NCBI GenBank assembly: GCA_947478725.1
Contig: CANJWZ010000042.1
Coordinates: 1 to 38,006 of the forward strand
DNA from: Comamonadaceae bacterium
Lineage (GTDB): Bacteria; Pseudomonadota; Gammaproteobacteria; Burkholderiales; Burkholderiaceae_C
DNA length: 38,006 bases
Direction of reading: 5' to 3'
Part shown: piece by piece, positions 1 through 8,965 of the stretch
Layout of the letters: the number at the start of each line of letters is the position of its first letter
Position numbering within the stretch: the first letter of the stretch is position 1
Notes under the pieces: generated by a model
The model's input: only the letters and a program-made list of their open reading frames with translations
Databases searched by the model: none
Told to the model about the DNA's origin: nothing
Position numbers and translations under genes: made by a program

Positions 1-2078
1 CGCGCCGTTGCATTCGGTGGCTGCTTCAAGGCCAGCTCGCGCAGCAGTGCTGAAAAGCGCTCGCGGTCTTCGGCTGCATCAATCATGTCAGGCGAGGTGC
101 CGATGATGGGCACGCCGTTGGCTTCCAGGTCGAGCGCCAGCTTCAAAGGCGTTTGTCCGCCGTACTGCACGATCACGCCGTACGGCTTTTCCTTGTCGAC
201 AATTTCCAGCACATCTTCCAGCGTCAGCGGCTCAAAATACAAGCGGTCAGACGTGTCGTAGTCGGTGGACACGGTTTCGGGGTTGCAGTTGACCATGATG
301 GTCTCATAGCCGTCTTCACGCATGGCCAGGGCAGCATGCACGCAGCAGTAGTCAAACTCAATGCCCTGCCCGATACGGTTCGGTCCGCCGCCAAGCACCA
401 TGATTTTTTTCTTGTTTGTCGGTTCGGACTCGCACTCCGACCCTTCGGCTTCATAAGTTGAATACAAATACGCCGTGTTGGTGGCGAACTCGGCAGCGCA
501 GGTATCGACACGTTTGTAAACCGGACGAACGCCCAACAACCTGCGGCGCTCGCGAATCGCGGTATCTGTGGTTTTGAGTTGTTTGGCCAAGCGGCGGTCT
601 GAGAAACCTTTTTGCTTAAGCGCACGCAATGTGGTGGCGTCGATGTTGTCGAGAGAAGTGGTTTCCAGCTCCAACTCAATCTTGACGATCTGCTCAATCT
701 GTACCAAAAACCAAGGGTCGATTTTGGTGAGCGAAAAAACTTCATCGACGCTCATGCCCATCGCAAACGCATCGCCCACATACCAGATACGGTCTGGCCC
801 GGGCGCACCGAGTTCTTTTTCCAGCACTTCACGGTCTTGCGTTTTTTCGTTCATGCCGTCAACGCCGACTTCCAGCCCGCGCAACGCTTTTTGAAACGAT
901 TCCTGAAAGGTTCGGCCCATTGCCATGACTTCACCAACCGACTTCATCTGTGTGGTCAGACGTGAATCAGCAGTGGGGAATTTTTCGAACGCAAAACGCG
1001 GGATTTTCGTGACCACGTAATCGATGCTGGGTTCAAACGATGCCGGTGTGGCGCCACCGGTGATTTCGTTTTTGAGTTCGTCCAGGGTGTAGCCCACAGC
1101 CAGCTTGGCTGCTACCTTGGCAATCGGGAACCCGGTGGCTTTGGACGCCAAGGCTGATGAACGGGACACGCGCGGATTCATCTCGATGACCACCATGCGC
1201 CCGTCGACAGGGTTGATCGAGAACTGCACGTTCGAGCCGCCCGTATCAACGCCAATCTCGCGTAAAACCGCCAAAGACGCATTGCGCAGAATCTGGTATT
1301 CCTTGTCGCTCAAGGTTTGGGCCGGCGCGACGGTAATCGAGTCACCCGTATGCACGCCCATCGGGTCCAGATTTTCAATCGAACAAACAATGATGCAGTT
1401 GTCAGCCGTGTCGCGCACAACTTCCATCTCATATTCTTTCCAGCCCAGCAACGACTCTTCAATCAGCAGCTCGTTGGTGGGTGACGCCTCCAAGCCGCGT
1501 TTGCAAATCACTTCAAACTCTTCAGAGTTGTAGGCAATGCCGCCGCCGGTGCCGCCAAGGGTAAAACTGGGGCGAATCACGGTCGGGAAACCCAGCGTTT
1601 TTTGAACAGCCCAGGCTTCATCAAGCGTGTGCGCGATGCCCGAGCGAGCTGAACCCAGCCCGATTTTTGTCATCGCATCTTTAAACTTGAGGCGATCTTC
1701 TGCCTTGTCAATCGCTTCGGGTTTTGCGCCAATCAGCTCGACCTTGTATTTTTCCAACACACCGTTGTGCCACAAATCAAGCGCGCAGTTAAGCGCAGTC
1801 TGCCCGCCCATGGTCGGCAAAATCGCGTCGGGTTTTTCTTTGGCAATGATTTTTTCAACCGTCTGCCAGGTGATGGGCTCGATGTAAGTCACATCCGCCG
1901 TGGCCGGGTCAGTCATGATGGTGGCGGGGTTGCTGTTGATCAAAATGACCTTGTAGCCTTCTTCCCGCAGGGCCTTGCAGGCCTGCACGCCTGAATAGTC
2001 GAACTCGCAAGCCTGGCCAATGATGATGGGGCCTGCGCCAATGATGAGGACGGATTTGATGTCGGTGCGTTTAGGCAT
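1..2078 (-). CDS. carB: Carbamoyl-phosphate synthase large subunit, 3' end cut off by window edge
   Basis: CarB uses ammonia delivered by CarA, bicarbonate and two ATP to make carbamoyl phosphate for pyrimidine and arginine synthesis in the cytoplasm. About 692 N-terminal residues are present out of roughly 1,080 usual for the family, so the first ATP-grasp half is complete and the second half is cut by the left edge. The protein opens [18 protein letters not shown] and contains the family's [12 protein letters not shown] segment close to the edge. The ATG at 2076-2078 has a GGGAG ribosome-binding site a few bases upstream. The gene lies 81 bp behind carA on the same strand, as expected for a carAB operon. 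The gap holds a REP-like palindrome. I saw no frameshift in the part present. Confidence 0.96.
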   Translation of the reverse strand, partial: MPKRTDIKSVLIIGAGPIIIGQACEFDYSGVQACKALREEGYKVILINSNPATIMTDPATADVTYIEPITWQTVEKIIAKEKPDAILPTMGGQTALNCALDLWHNGVLEKYKVELIGAKPEAIDKAEDRLKFKDAMTKIGLGSARSGIAHTLDEAWAVQKTLGFPTVIRPSFTLGGTGGGIAYNSEEFEVICKRGLEASPTNELLIEESLLGWKEYEMEVVRDTADNCIIVCSIENLDPMGVHTGDSITVAPAQTLSDKEYQILRNASLAVLREIGVDTGGSNVQFSINPVDGRMVVIEMNPRVSRSSALASKATGFPIAKVAAKLAVGYTLDELKNEITGGATPASFEPSIDYVVTKIPRFAFEKFPTADSRLTTQMKSVGEVMAMGRTFQESFQKALRGLEVGVDGMNEKTQDREVLEKELGAPGPDRIWYVGDAFAMGMSVDEVFSLTKIDPWFLVQIEQIVKIELELETTSLDNIDATTLRALKQKGFSDRRLAKQLKTTDTAIRERRRLLGVRPVYKRVDTCAAEFATNTAYLYSTYEAEGSECESEPTNKKKIMVLGGGPNRIGQGIEFDYCCVHAALAMREDGYETIMVNCNPETVSTDYDTSDRLYFEPLTLEDVLEIVDKEKPYGVIVQYGGQTPLKLALDLEANGVPIIGTSPDMIDAAEDRERFSALLRELALKQPPNATA

Positions 2079-2094
2079 TCTTGCTCCCGTTGGA

Positions 2095-2130
2095 CCGCTC
2101 CAAGGGAGCAAAAGCCCCCTCGGGGGGCAG
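2095..2130. repeat. REP-like palindromic element, copy 1 (carA-carB gap)
   Basis: Two adjacent stems lie in the short gap between carA and carB. One is GCTCC-aag-GGAGC at 2097-2109; the other is a C-run facing a G-run at 2114-2128, flanked by AAAA and by CAGTGA. Read on the minus strand the unit is CACTGCCCCCC, a two-base centre, GGGGGCT, then CTCC and GGAG. The same arrangement occurs at 6021-6070. This looks like a repetitive extragenic palindrome. It may stabilise the carA message or modulate carB expression, but that is inference. Confidence 0.6.
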
Positions 2131-2159
2131 TGAATCGGCATTGCCGTGAACGTGGGGGC

Positions 2160-3335
2160 TCATTTGTGCTGCTCCATCAAGGCTGTGAAGCGGTCAAAAA
2201 GATAGGAAATATCGTGCGGCCCCGGTGATGCCTCCGGGTGCCCCTGAAAGCAAAATGCCGGCTTGTCTGTCCAGGCCAAGCCTTGCAGGGTGCCATCGAA
2301 CAGGCTGATGTGCGTCGGCCGCAGATTGGCCGGCAGGCTTTGGTCGTCCACCGCAAAACCGTGGTTTTGACTGGTGATGCTGACGCGTCCGTTGTCCAGG
2401 TCTTTGACCGGATGGTTGGCACCGTGGTGGCTTTGCTTCATTTTGAAAGTTTTGGCACCAGCAGCCAGCGCCATGATCTGGTGGCCCAGACAAATACCAA
2501 AAGTGGGAATACCGGTGGCGATCAATTCGCGTGCAGCGGCAATCGCGTAATCGCAAGGCTCGGGGTCTCCCGGGCCATTGGCCAAAAAGATGCCATCAGG
2601 TTGGAGCTTGAGGACATCTTGAGCGGACGTTTGCGCCGGCACGACAGTGATGCGCGCACCGCGCTGTGCCATCATCCGCAGAATGTTTTTCTTCACGCCA
2701 AAGTCGAAAGCGACCACATGGAATTTGGGCGTAATTTGTACGCCATAACCCGAGCCCAGTTTCCAGTCGGTCTGGGTCCACTGATAGCTTTGCTTGCACG
2801 AGACGACCTTGGCAAGGTCAAGCCCAGCCATGTTGGGCGCAGCTTGAGCCAAGGCGATGGCTTTATCAATAGCGGCCTGCGACACGGTTTCGCCAACAGC
2901 CAGAGCCAGTATGCAGCCGTTTTGCGCACCTTTGCTGCGCAGGTGACGCGTCAGCTGACGGGTGTCAATGTTGGCTATCGCTACCGTACCTTCTTTGACC
3001 AAGTATTCGGACAAAGTCATGGACATGCGAAAGTTGGACGCCAGTAAGGGCAGGTCCTTGATGATCAACCCAGCGGCATAGACTTTTTCAGACTCGACAT
3101 CTTCAGCACTGATGCCGTAATTGCCGATATGCGGGTAAGTCAACGTGACCAGTTGCTGACAGTAACTGGGGTCGGTCAGGATTTCCTGGTAGCCCGACAT
3201 GGACGTATTGAAAACCACCTCGCCAACGGAGCTGCCCGCACTACCCACAGAATTGCCAACAAAAATTGTGCCGTCTGCGATCGCCAGAATCGCGTGAGGG
3301 TTGGTTTGTGATGATCCCTGTAAAGACAAAAGCAC
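2160..3335 (-). CDS. carA: Carbamoyl-phosphate synthase small (glutaminase) subunit
   Basis: CarA hydrolyses glutamine and channels ammonia to CarB. The 391-residue length is normal. The N-terminal CarA-specific domain carries [17 protein letters not shown] (about residues 42-58). The C-terminal class I glutamine amidotransferase domain has the nucleophile elbow GICLGHQ with Cys282, and the catalytic HPEASPGP with His366 and Glu368, so the triad is intact. The start is GTG at 3333-3335; AGGAGG at 3340-3345 lies four bases upstream, and no in-frame ATG fits better. A TATAAT at 3467-3472 suggests its own promoter and a leader of about 125 bases. It is followed by carB. Confidence 0.97.
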   Translation of the reverse strand: MLLSLQGSSQTNPHAILAIADGTIFVGNSVGSAGSSVGEVVFNTSMSGYQEILTDPSYCQQLVTLTYPHIGNYGISAEDVESEKVYAAGLIIKDLPLLASNFRMSMTLSEYLVKEGTVAIANIDTRQLTRHLRSKGAQNGCILALAVGETVSQAAIDKAIALAQAAPNMAGLDLAKVVSCKQSYQWTQTDWKLGSGYGVQITPKFHVVAFDFGVKKNILRMMAQRGARITVVPAQTSAQDVLKLQPDGIFLANGPGDPEPCDYAIAAARELIATGIPTFGICLGHQIMALAAGAKTFKMKQSHHGANHPVKDLDNGRVSITSQNHGFAVDDQSLPANLRPTHISLFDGTLQGLAWTDKPAFCFQGHPEASPGPHDISYLFDRFTALMEQHK

Positions 3336-3383
3336 GGGGCCTCCTGATGGATAACGAATGGGTTACGGCTGGCCCAAGCGTGT

Positions 3384-3400
3384 ACCCGCTGTGAGCGGGT
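3384..3400 (-). promoter_or_regulatory. Hairpin in the carA leader
   Basis: A perfect 7-bp inverted repeat, ACCCGCT-gtg-AGCGGGT, lies about 50 bases upstream of the carA start, within the transcribed leader predicted from the TATAAT at 3467-3472. On the minus strand it has no following U-run (the T-run is on the plus strand), so it is not a simple terminator for carA. It may be a leader structure affecting carA translation or stability; this is inference. Confidence 0.4.
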
Positions 3401-3466
3401 GAGCTGCTTTTTTGAGGGATTTTGCTTCGTGGCGCTTGGGGCTAGCTGTGTTTGGAAAAGCCTCTG

Positions 3467-3495
3467 ATTATAGCCTTGGGACCGGCCTTACTTAA
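3467..3495 (-). promoter_or_regulatory. Probable carA promoter
   Basis: On the minus strand a perfect TATAAT -10 box (3467-3472) is preceded, after 17 bases, by TTAAGT (3490-3495), a weak match to TTGACA. The -35 box overlaps the last codons of the upstream methyltransferase gene, so carAB would have its own start point near 3460. Confidence 0.5.
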
Positions 3496-4262
3496 ACCTT
3501 TAACGAGGAGAAATGCAAGCAAATGGCTGCTGCGGCTGCCACATTGAGCGACTCCTCGCCGCCTGGCTGGGCGATGCGCACTTTGAGGGTTGCCCGGGCC
3601 ATCAAGTCATCGCTGACGCCCTGCCCTTCATGGCCCATCACCCAAGCGCAGGGCATGGGCAGCGCGGCAGAACCCAAAAAACCGCCCTCGTGCGAACTCG
3701 TCACAAGCATCGGCACGGCCAGGGCATGGACCGCATCCGGATCTACCGCCTCAAACAAATGCAAACCGAAATGCGCCCCCATGCCGGCGCGCAGTACCTT
3801 GGGCGACCACAGTGCCGCCGTGCCTTTGAGGGCAAGCACCTGACCAAAGCCAAATGCCGCTGCACTGCGCAACATCGACCCGACATTGCCAGCGTCTTGC
3901 ACCCGATCAAGAATCAAAGTGGCGCTTATGGGTTGCAGCTGCGGCTGGGCGGGCAAATCGACCACAAAACCCATACCACCAGGCGACTCCAGGCCACTGA
4001 TCTGGGCAAACAGGCCATCTGGAATGACTATGTTTTTGGGAGCTGCTTGTGTATGTATAGCCGGGGCTAGAGGCCAGAAAGACTCTGCAAACAGGCCCAA
4101 AGCCGGCTTGAAACTGCGCAGCAATGCGGCGCGGCACAAATGATCGCCTTCCAGCCACACCCGGCCTTGTTTGCGGTAAGCGGTATTTTCATGCGCCAGT
4201 CTGCGCAAGTCTTTGATCAGCGGGTTGCTGGCCGAGCTGATGCGCTCTGGCGTTGCGTCCAT
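3492..4262 (-). CDS. TrmH/SpoU-family RNA 2'-O-methyltransferase
   Basis: This is a SAM-dependent 2'-O-ribose methyltransferase of rRNA or tRNA with the SPOUT trefoil-knot fold; the exact target nucleotide cannot be read from sequence. All three SpoU motifs are present: LDRVQDAGNVGSMLRSAAAFG-like motif 1 (about residues 118-138), MGHEGQGVS motif 2 (about 209-217) and QPGGEESLNVA motif 3 (about 232-242). The N-terminus (SSASNPLIKDLRRLAHE) matches the substrate-binding domain of these enzymes. I chose the ATG at 4260-4262, giving 256 residues, because it forms a TGATG overlap with the rnhB stop and matches family N-termini. A longer reading from 4310 adds 16 residues that do not look conserved. 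Residues around 62-78 are encoded by a copy of the interspersed repeat. Confidence 0.9.
   Translation of the reverse strand: MDATPERISSASNPLIKDLRRLAHENTAYRKQGRVWLEGDHLCRAALLRSFKPALGLFAESFWPLAPAIHTQAAPKNIVIPDGLFAQISGLESPGGMGFVVDLPAQPQLQPISATLILDRVQDAGNVGSMLRSAAAFGFGQVLALKGTAALWSPKVLRAGMGAHFGLHLFEAVDPDAVHALAVPMLVTSSHEGGFLGSAALPMPCAWVMGHEGQGVSDDLMARATLKVRIAQPGGEESLNVAAAAAICLHFSSLKV
4027..4077 (+). repeat. Interspersed ~50-bp repeat, copy inside the methyltransferase gene
   Basis: The plus strand reads ACTATG, a T-run, GAGCTGCTTGTG, a variable middle, then GGGGCTAGAGGCCAG. The order CTAT, T-rich, AGCTGCTTGYG, spacer, GGCT..AGGCC is shared in outline with the copies at 5318, 20159 and 22327. The GAGCTGCTT...GCTAGAGGCC form is one I recall as abundant in Comamonadaceae genomes. 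It is antisense to the gene and read in frame, introducing two ATA codons. The similarity to the other three copies is by eye and only partial. Confidence 0.5.
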
Positions 4263-4876
4263 CACAACAGCGCAGCCACAGGTGCAAATGATTTGCGGTG
4301 TTGCGGGCAAGGGCCATGTTCACGCAAGGCCAGCAAATGCGCAGCTGTGCCGTAACCCTTGTGGCTAGCAAAGCCATATTGCGGAAAAAGCAGGTCGTAT
4401 TCGGCACACCATCGATCCCGGGTCACTTTGGCCAGTATGGACGCCGCCGAAATGGCAGGTACTTTGGCGTCACCCTTGACAATGGCTTCAGCCAGCATGT
4501 TGAGTGTGGGCAAACGGTTACCGTCGACAAGGGCCTTGTACGGCTTGAGGCGCAAGCCCTCAACAGCACGCTTCATGGCCAGCATCGTGGCTTGCAGGAT
4601 GTTCAGCTGGTCAATTTCTTCAACCGTTGCCATCGCGATAGAGCAGCACAGGGCCTTGGCGCGAATTTCGTCGTAAAGCTTGTCACGCTGCCTGGCCGTG
4701 AGCTTTTTCGAGTCTGCCAAGCCTTTGATGGGGTGTAAATCATTCAGGATCACTGCCGCAGCGACGACAGGCCCCATCAGGGGGCCGCGCCCGGCCTCGT
4801 CCACGCCGGCCGTCAAGCCTGGAACGTCCCATAACAGTGCTGCTTGCTCAGCAGCCAAGAATTTTTTCGATCGCAT
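4262..4876 (-). CDS. rnhB: Ribonuclease HII
   Basis: RNase HII removes ribonucleotides from DNA and RNA-DNA hybrids. The signature [10 protein letters not shown] with the catalytic Asp-Glu pair, VDGNRLP with the third acidic residue, and [12 protein letters not shown] with the fourth acidic position are all visible, so the DEDD active site is complete. From the ATG at 4876 the protein has 204 residues, a normal size. A longer reading from 4915 would add 13 residues and overlap lpxB by 68 bases instead of 29. The gene overlaps the 3' end of lpxB and its stop overlaps the next start (TGATG), so it is embedded in the lpx operon and probably translationally coupled. Confidence 0.93.
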   Translation of the reverse strand: MRSKKFLAAEQAALLWDVPGLTAGVDEAGRGPLMGPVVAAAVILNDLHPIKGLADSKKLTARQRDKLYDEIRAKALCCSIAMATVEEIDQLNILQATMLAMKRAVEGLRLKPYKALVDGNRLPTLNMLAEAIVKGDAKVPAISAASILAKVTRDRWCAEYDLLFPQYGFASHKGYGTAAHLLALREHGPCPQHRKSFAPVAALL

Positions 4877-6086
4877 GGGTGGCCAGTTGGGCAGTATTGC
4901 GTTGCAGTTCGGCATGCAGGCGGCTAAAGCGCTGCTCCAGAGACCTTATTTTGGCAGGCTCATGAGCCTTGACGTCTAGCCAGCGCAAAACAGCATCGCT
5001 GAGTGCCTGCGGTGTGGCCGCTTGTTGCAAAAACTCGGGGACCACAAATTCTTGACACAAGATATTTGGCAAGCCCACCCAGGCCTGCAATTTTTTGCGC
5101 TGCATGATGCGCCACGACAGCCAGTGCATGTTGTAGGCAATCACCATCGGGCGCTTGAAAAGTGCGGCTTCCAGCGTGGCGGTACCGCTGGCGATCAGGG
5201 TCACATCGCATGCGGCGAGGACCGTGTGTGACTGTCCGTCAAGGATTTGCAAATTATTCACACCGGTCCGGGCCGCCGCATCCTCAATCATGGTTTTCAA
5301 TGCAGGAATCGCTGGCACTATAAATTTGATATCTGGCTGCGACCGATGGATAAGGGCTGCAGCCTCAAAGAATCGTCTCGCGAGGTAATGGATCTCTGAT
5401 TTTCGGCTGCCAGGCAAAATGGCAACGACAGTGTCAGAGTCTTTCAGGCCCAACTTCGCGCGTGCGCTAGCCCGATCTGGCACCATCGGGATAACACTGG
5501 CCAGCGGATGGCCCACATAGGTGGCAGCAATCCCGTGTTGCGCGAGCAAAGCCACTTCAAAAGGAAAAACGCACAGCACATGGTCAACACTGCGGCGTAT
5601 TTTTTCGACCCGGTCTGCGCGCCAGGCCCAGATGGACGGGCTGACGAAATGCACGGTCTTGATGCCTTTGGCTTTCAGTGCAACTTCAAGGTCAAGATTG
5701 AAGTCAGGTGCGTCTACACCGATGAAGACAGCAGGAGGATTCGCCAGCAAGCGGGTTTTGAGTTGCTCACGGATAGCCACGATGTCACGGTAGTGGCGTA
5801 GCACCTCCGCATAACCGCGAACAGCCAGTTTGTCGCTAGACCACCAGGCGTCAAAACCTGCACGAGCCATCTGCGGCCCGCCTATGCCAAATGTGCCCAA
5901 TGCTGGCCAGCGGGTCTTCAGGCCGTCGATCAACAAGCCCGCCAACAAATCGCCTGAGGCTTCGCCGGCAACCATCGCCACTTGGACGGACGCCCCCACG
6001 TTTGCCACTGCATGTGCTGCACTGCCCCCCATGGGGGCTAATTTTCCTAAGGTCGGCCGATCGGAAAATTGCCGTTCTGTCTCCAT
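4848..6086 (-). CDS. lpxB: Lipid-A-disaccharide synthase
   Basis: LpxB condenses UDP-2,3-diacylglucosamine with lipid X to form the lipid A disaccharide at the inner face of the inner membrane. It is a GT-B fold glycosyltransferase. The conserved [10 protein letters not shown] motif falls at about residues 37-46, [11 protein letters not shown] mid-protein, and PGSRKSEI and [11 protein letters not shown] in the C-terminal half. From the ATG at 6086, 6 bp behind lpxA, the length is 412, longer than the usual 380-395. The first ~30 residues before [14 protein letters not shown] are not conserved, and about residues 6-22 are encoded by a REP-like palindrome. An alternative ATG at 6032 (Met19) sits in the centre of that palindrome and gives 394 residues. 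Confidence 0.95.
   Translation of the reverse strand: METERQFSDRPTLGKLAPMGGSAAHAVANVGASVQVAMVAGEASGDLLAGLLIDGLKTRWPALGTFGIGGPQMARAGFDAWWSSDKLAVRGYAEVLRHYRDIVAIREQLKTRLLANPPAVFIGVDAPDFNLDLEVALKAKGIKTVHFVSPSIWAWRADRVEKIRRSVDHVLCVFPFEVALLAQHGIAATYVGHPLASVIPMVPDRASARAKLGLKDSDTVVAILPGSRKSEIHYLARRFFEAAALIHRSQPDIKFIVPAIPALKTMIEDAAARTGVNNLQILDGQSHTVLAACDVTLIASGTATLEAALFKRPMVIAYNMHWLSWRIMQRKKLQAWVGLPNILCQEFVVPEFLQQAATPQALSDAVLRWLDVKAHEPAKIRSLEQRFSRLHAELQRNTAQLATHAIEKILGC
5318..5363 (+). repeat. Interspersed ~50-bp repeat, possible copy inside lpxB
   Basis: Ten bases, CTATAAATTT, are identical to the start of the copy at 20159. After the same spacing both end in GGCT or GGGCT followed by an AGCC. Without gaps the two segments are equal in length (47 bases). 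The matching LpxB residues ([14 protein letters not shown]) align with family members without an insertion, so this copy could be a chance or ameliorated match. It is the least certain of the four. Confidence 0.35.
6021..6070. repeat. REP-like palindromic element, copy 2 (5' end of lpxB)
   Basis: A perfect 14-bp palindrome, GCCCCCATGGGGGC, lies at 6025-6038 (with one extra flanking G), preceded by CACT and followed by an AATTTTCC...GGAAAATT inverted repeat (6040-6070). The CACTGCCCCCC..GGGGGCT core matches the minus strand of the element at 2095-2130, so the two copies are in opposite orientation. This copy lies inside the annotated lpxB coding sequence. Confidence 0.55.
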
Positions 6087-6092
6087 GAGACT

Positions 6093-6893
6093 TTACCGGA
6101 CGATACCGCGTTGCGGCGAAGTTTGCTCCAGAAATGAGAGCATCGTGCGAACGTCCGGCAAGGACTCAGGATATTCTTCGGACAAGCCGGCAATCTGCAG
6201 TTGCGCTGACTCCAAGGTCAGGTTGTCCCGGTACAAAGCCTTGTGCATGGCTTTGACTGCAGCGATCCGTTCGGGCGAAAATCCGCGCCTGCGCAAACCT
6301 TCAAAATTCATCGAGCGCGCCTTTGCGGGCTGTCCTTGCGACATGACAAATGGCGGCAAATCGGCAAACATCAGGGAACACATGGCGGTCATGCTGTGCG
6401 CGCCCAGCCGCACAAACTGGTGCACGACAGTAAAGCCACCCAAAATCACCCAGTCGCCCACATGAACATGGCCGGCCAGCTGCGAGTTGTTAGCAAAAAC
6501 CGTATGGCTACCGACCTGGCAATCGTGGGCCAAATGCACGTAAGCCATGATCCAGTTGTCATCACCCACACGGGTCACACCAACGTCGCCAGGCGAACCA
6601 ATGTTAAAAGTGCAAAACTCACGAATCGTGTTGCGATCACCAATGACCAGCTCGCAGGGCTCGCCCGCGTATTTTTTGTCTTGAGGAATGGCGCCCAGCG
6701 AATTGAACTGAAAAATACGGTTGTCCCGGCCAATCGTCGTGTGACCTTCAATCACGCAATGTGCACCAATGGTGGTGCCAGCACCTACCCTGACGTGTGG
6801 CCCAATCACGGTGTAGGGACCAATGCTGACTGTGCTATCAACCTCGGCGTGCGGGTCGACAACGGCGGTTGAATGAATACCCATCGTGGCCAT
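6093..6893 (-). CDS. lpxA: Acyl-ACP--UDP-N-acetylglucosamine O-acyltransferase
   Basis: LpxA performs the first step of lipid A synthesis, transferring a 3-hydroxyacyl chain from ACP to the 3-OH of UDP-GlcNAc. The N-terminal two-thirds are a left-handed beta-helix of hexapeptide repeats ([22 protein letters not shown] and following). The segment [11 protein letters not shown] carries the two histidines equivalent to E. coli His122 and catalytic His125. The C-terminal helical domain includes [13 protein letters not shown] chose the ATG at 6893 (266 residues), eight bases after the fabZ stop; an ATG three codons later (6884) is also possible. A longer reading to 6944 overlaps fabZ and lacks homology. 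Confidence 0.95.
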   Translation of the reverse strand: MATMGIHSTAVVDPHAEVDSTVSIGPYTVIGPHVRVGAGTTIGAHCVIEGHTTIGRDNRIFQFNSLGAIPQDKKYAGEPCELVIGDRNTIREFCTFNIGSPGDVGVTRVGDDNWIMAYVHLAHDCQVGSHTVFANNSQLAGHVHVGDWVILGGFTVVHQFVRLGAHSMTAMCSLMFADLPPFVMSQGQPAKARSMNFEGLRRRGFSPERIAAVKAMHKALYRDNLTLESAQLQIAGLSEEYPESLPDVRTMLSFLEQTSPQRGIVR

Positions 6894-6901
6894 CACACGC
6901 T

Positions 6902-7339
6902 TCAGGCGATCGTCCGCATGGTGCACATCAATTGTGCTTCGCAAGCCACAACATCGCCCACGCGAGTGGTCCCGGTAAATTTGAAAATGCCAGCCTTCAT
7001 GCGATCCAGGCTCACGTCCATGATGAGCTGATCGCCTGGCTCTACCGGCCGCTTGAAACGTGCACCGTCAATACCTGCAAAGTAATAGACGGTTTTATCG
7101 TCGGGTGCCTGCCCGAGCATGTCAAAGGCCAAAAGTGCAGCGGCTTGCGCCATGGCCTCCAGCATAAGGACTCCCGGCATGACCGGACGGTGGGGGAAGT
7201 GCCCCATGAAAAATGGCTCGTTGATGGTGACATTTTTAAGCGCCTTGATGCGCTTTCCTTTGTCGATTTCCAGCACGCGATCAACCAGCAAAAAAGGATA
7301 ACGGTGCGGCAACTGCTTGAGAATTTGGTGAATGTCCAT
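6902..7339 (-). CDS. fabZ: 3-hydroxyacyl-[acyl-carrier-protein] dehydratase FabZ
   Basis: FabZ dehydrates beta-hydroxyacyl-ACP in fatty acid elongation. It competes with LpxA and LpxD for the same hydroxyacyl-ACP pool, which fits its position between lpxD and lpxA. The 145-residue hot-dog-fold protein has the active-site histidine in [12 protein letters not shown] (His47) and the glutamate in MLEAMAQ (Glu61). The start ATG at 7339 lies 9 bp behind the lpxD stop; length and N-terminus ([20 protein letters not shown]) are typical. Confidence 0.96.
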   Translation of the reverse strand: MDIHQILKQLPHRYPFLLVDRVLEIDKGKRIKALKNVTINEPFFMGHFPHRPVMPGVLMLEAMAQAAALLAFDMLGQAPDDKTVYYFAGIDGARFKRPVEPGDQLIMDVSLDRMKAGIFKFTGTTRVGDVVACEAQLMCTMRTIA

Positions 7340-7348
7340 GATTTTTCT

Positions 7349-8401
7349 TCAAATATTCTTGGGTGTTATAGACTTTTCAAGCTGTTTTAACCGGTCGCGC
7401 AGCGTGTGAAGTTGTCTCAGGGTGGCCGCATTTTTTTCCCACGCAGCATTGTCGTCGATGGGAAAAAAGCCAGTGTAGTTTCCAGGCTTCAAAATCGAAC
7501 GCGTGACCACAGACGCCGCGGAAATATGCACATGATCAGCCAGTGTCAGGTGCCCTAGCACCACGGCACCGCCGCCTATCGTGCAATGTGCGCCAATGGT
7601 GGCACTGCCGGCAACACCCACACAACCCGCGAGCGCTGAATGTGCGCCCACCCGCACGTTGTGACCAATCTGGATGAGGTTATCGAGTTTGACACCGTCT
7701 TCGATCACAGTGTCTTGCAACGAACCCCTGTCAATACAAGTGTTGGCGCCAATCTCGACATCATTGCCAATACGCACATGGCCTAACTGCTCAATCTTTT
7801 CCCAGCGGCCGCGATGCGGCGCAAATCCAAATCCATCGGCACCAATGACAACCCCCGAGTGAACGATACAGCGCGCGCCAATGCTGCAATCGTCGCCCAG
7901 TGTGACCCGGGCAGACAGACGACTGCCCTGGCCAACGCTCGCGTTTTGACCCACCACGCAATGCGCACCAATATGAACCCCGTCAGCAATAACAGCGTTA
8001 GGACCGATGTATGCAAAAGCACCAATTGAAACCCCTGGATCAACCCTGGCTGCAGGATCAATGCAGGCACTTGGATGAATGGTGGCAACGATGCCGGTGC
8101 TGTGATGCCGCTTCCACACTTGCGTGAGTCGGGCAAAGTAGTAATAAGGATCGTCGACCACAATAGTTGCCCCGCGCTGAACAGCGGCGGACTCATTGGC
8201 AACACTGACGACAACACAGGCAGCTTTTGAAGACGCCAGTTTTTGTGCGTATTTTGGATGGCTCAGAAAGCAGAGAGAACCGTCTTGTGCAGTTTCCAGA
8301 GGAGAAAGGACATGAATCAGCAACTCACGGTCGCCAACCAGCTTGGCACTGGGGAATTCAGACGCCAAAGCCTCGACGAGGGTGGAAAGTTTGATGGTCA
8401 T
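7349..8401 (-). CDS. lpxD: UDP-3-O-(3-hydroxyacyl)glucosamine N-acyltransferase
   Basis: LpxD adds the N-linked hydroxyacyl chain, the third step of lipid A synthesis. The N-terminal uridine-binding domain (about 1-110) includes [12 protein letters not shown] long run of hexapeptide repeats follows, with [10 protein letters not shown] and the catalytic histidine in QIGHNVRVG (about residue 247). A short helical C-terminus ends the protein. I chose the ATG at 8401 (350 residues), which begins [12 protein letters not shown] as in relatives; 11 upstream codons in frame are not conserved. The gap to skp is 51 bp with no visible terminator. Confidence 0.95.
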   Translation of the reverse strand: MTIKLSTLVEALASEFPSAKLVGDRELLIHVLSPLETAQDGSLCFLSHPKYAQKLASSKAACVVVSVANESAAVQRGATIVVDDPYYYFARLTQVWKRHHSTGIVATIHPSACIDPAARVDPGVSIGAFAYIGPNAVIADGVHIGAHCVVGQNASVGQGSRLSARVTLGDDCSIGARCIVHSGVVIGADGFGFAPHRGRWEKIEQLGHVRIGNDVEIGANTCIDRGSLQDTVIEDGVKLDNLIQIGHNVRVGAHSALAGCVGVAGSATIGAHCTIGGGAVVLGHLTLADHVHISAASVVTRSILKPGNYTGFFPIDDNAAWEKNAATLRQLHTLRDRLKQLEKSITPKNI

Positions 8402-8452
8402 GATGGCAAAGCAACACAACCGGACCCACCGCAACTGCGGGTCTGCGAACGA

Positions 8453-8965
8453 CTACCTGCCGTTTGAGGCATTCAGAAGTCGAAGCACTTTGTCGGTGAT
8501 GTCATGCTTTGGATTAACGTACACGGCTTCCTGAACAATCAGATCGAATTTTTCTGTTTCAGCCAGCGCTTTGACCACCTTGTTGGCGCGTTCGATGACT
8601 AGCTGTAATTCTTCGTTTTTACGGGCACTCAGGTCTTCCTGGAACTCTCGGCGTTTTCGCTGAAAGTCACGATCCTGATCTACCAGTTGTTTTTGCCGCG
8701 TATTTCTTTGCGTCTCTGACATCGTGGGAGCGTCGCGTTCAAACTTATCGGAAGAAGTTTTGAGCTGTGTGGCAATATCGTTGAGCTCCTTTTCCCGCCT
8801 GCCAAACTCTTGCTCAAGCTTTGTTTGAGCCGCCTTGGCAGAATTGGCCTCGCGAAAAATCCTGTCCAGATTGACAATGCCGACCTTAAACTCCTGAGCA
8901 CTGGCGGAGCATCCCGCACACAGGATTAAGCAAGCCAGCCAAAAGTTGCGAAAGTTGTTCGTCAT
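8453..8965 (-). CDS. skp: Periplasmic OmpH/Skp-family chaperone
   Basis: Skp-type chaperones hold unfolded outer membrane proteins in the periplasm on their way to the BAM complex. The 170-residue protein has a signal peptide (hydrophobic residues about 8-22, likely cut after SASA). A small trimerisation core (FKVGIVNLDRIF) follows, then a long charged coiled-coil arm (about 45-120) rich in Glu, Lys and Arg. The cysteines in the signal peptide (LILCAGCSASA) do not form a canonical lipobox. Its ATG overlaps the bamA stop (TAATG), consistent with co-production of the chaperone and the BAM core. Confidence 0.93.
   Translation of the reverse strand: MTNNFRNFWLACLILCAGCSASAQEFKVGIVNLDRIFREANSAKAAQTKLEQEFGRREKELNDIATQLKTSSDKFERDAPTMSETQRNTRQKQLVDQDRDFQRKRREFQEDLSARKNEELQLVIERANKVVKALAETEKFDLIVQEAVYVNPKHDITDKVLRLLNASNGR

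Noticed and set aside
2238..3047. 269-codon open frame antisense to carA
   Set aside because: carA is complete with intact catalytic residues; the antisense product matches nothing I know.
8453..8965. Possible lipoprotein signal in the Skp homologue (cysteines in the signal peptide)
   Set aside because: The residues before the cysteines do not fit the lipobox, and SASA gives a good ordinary cleavage site.
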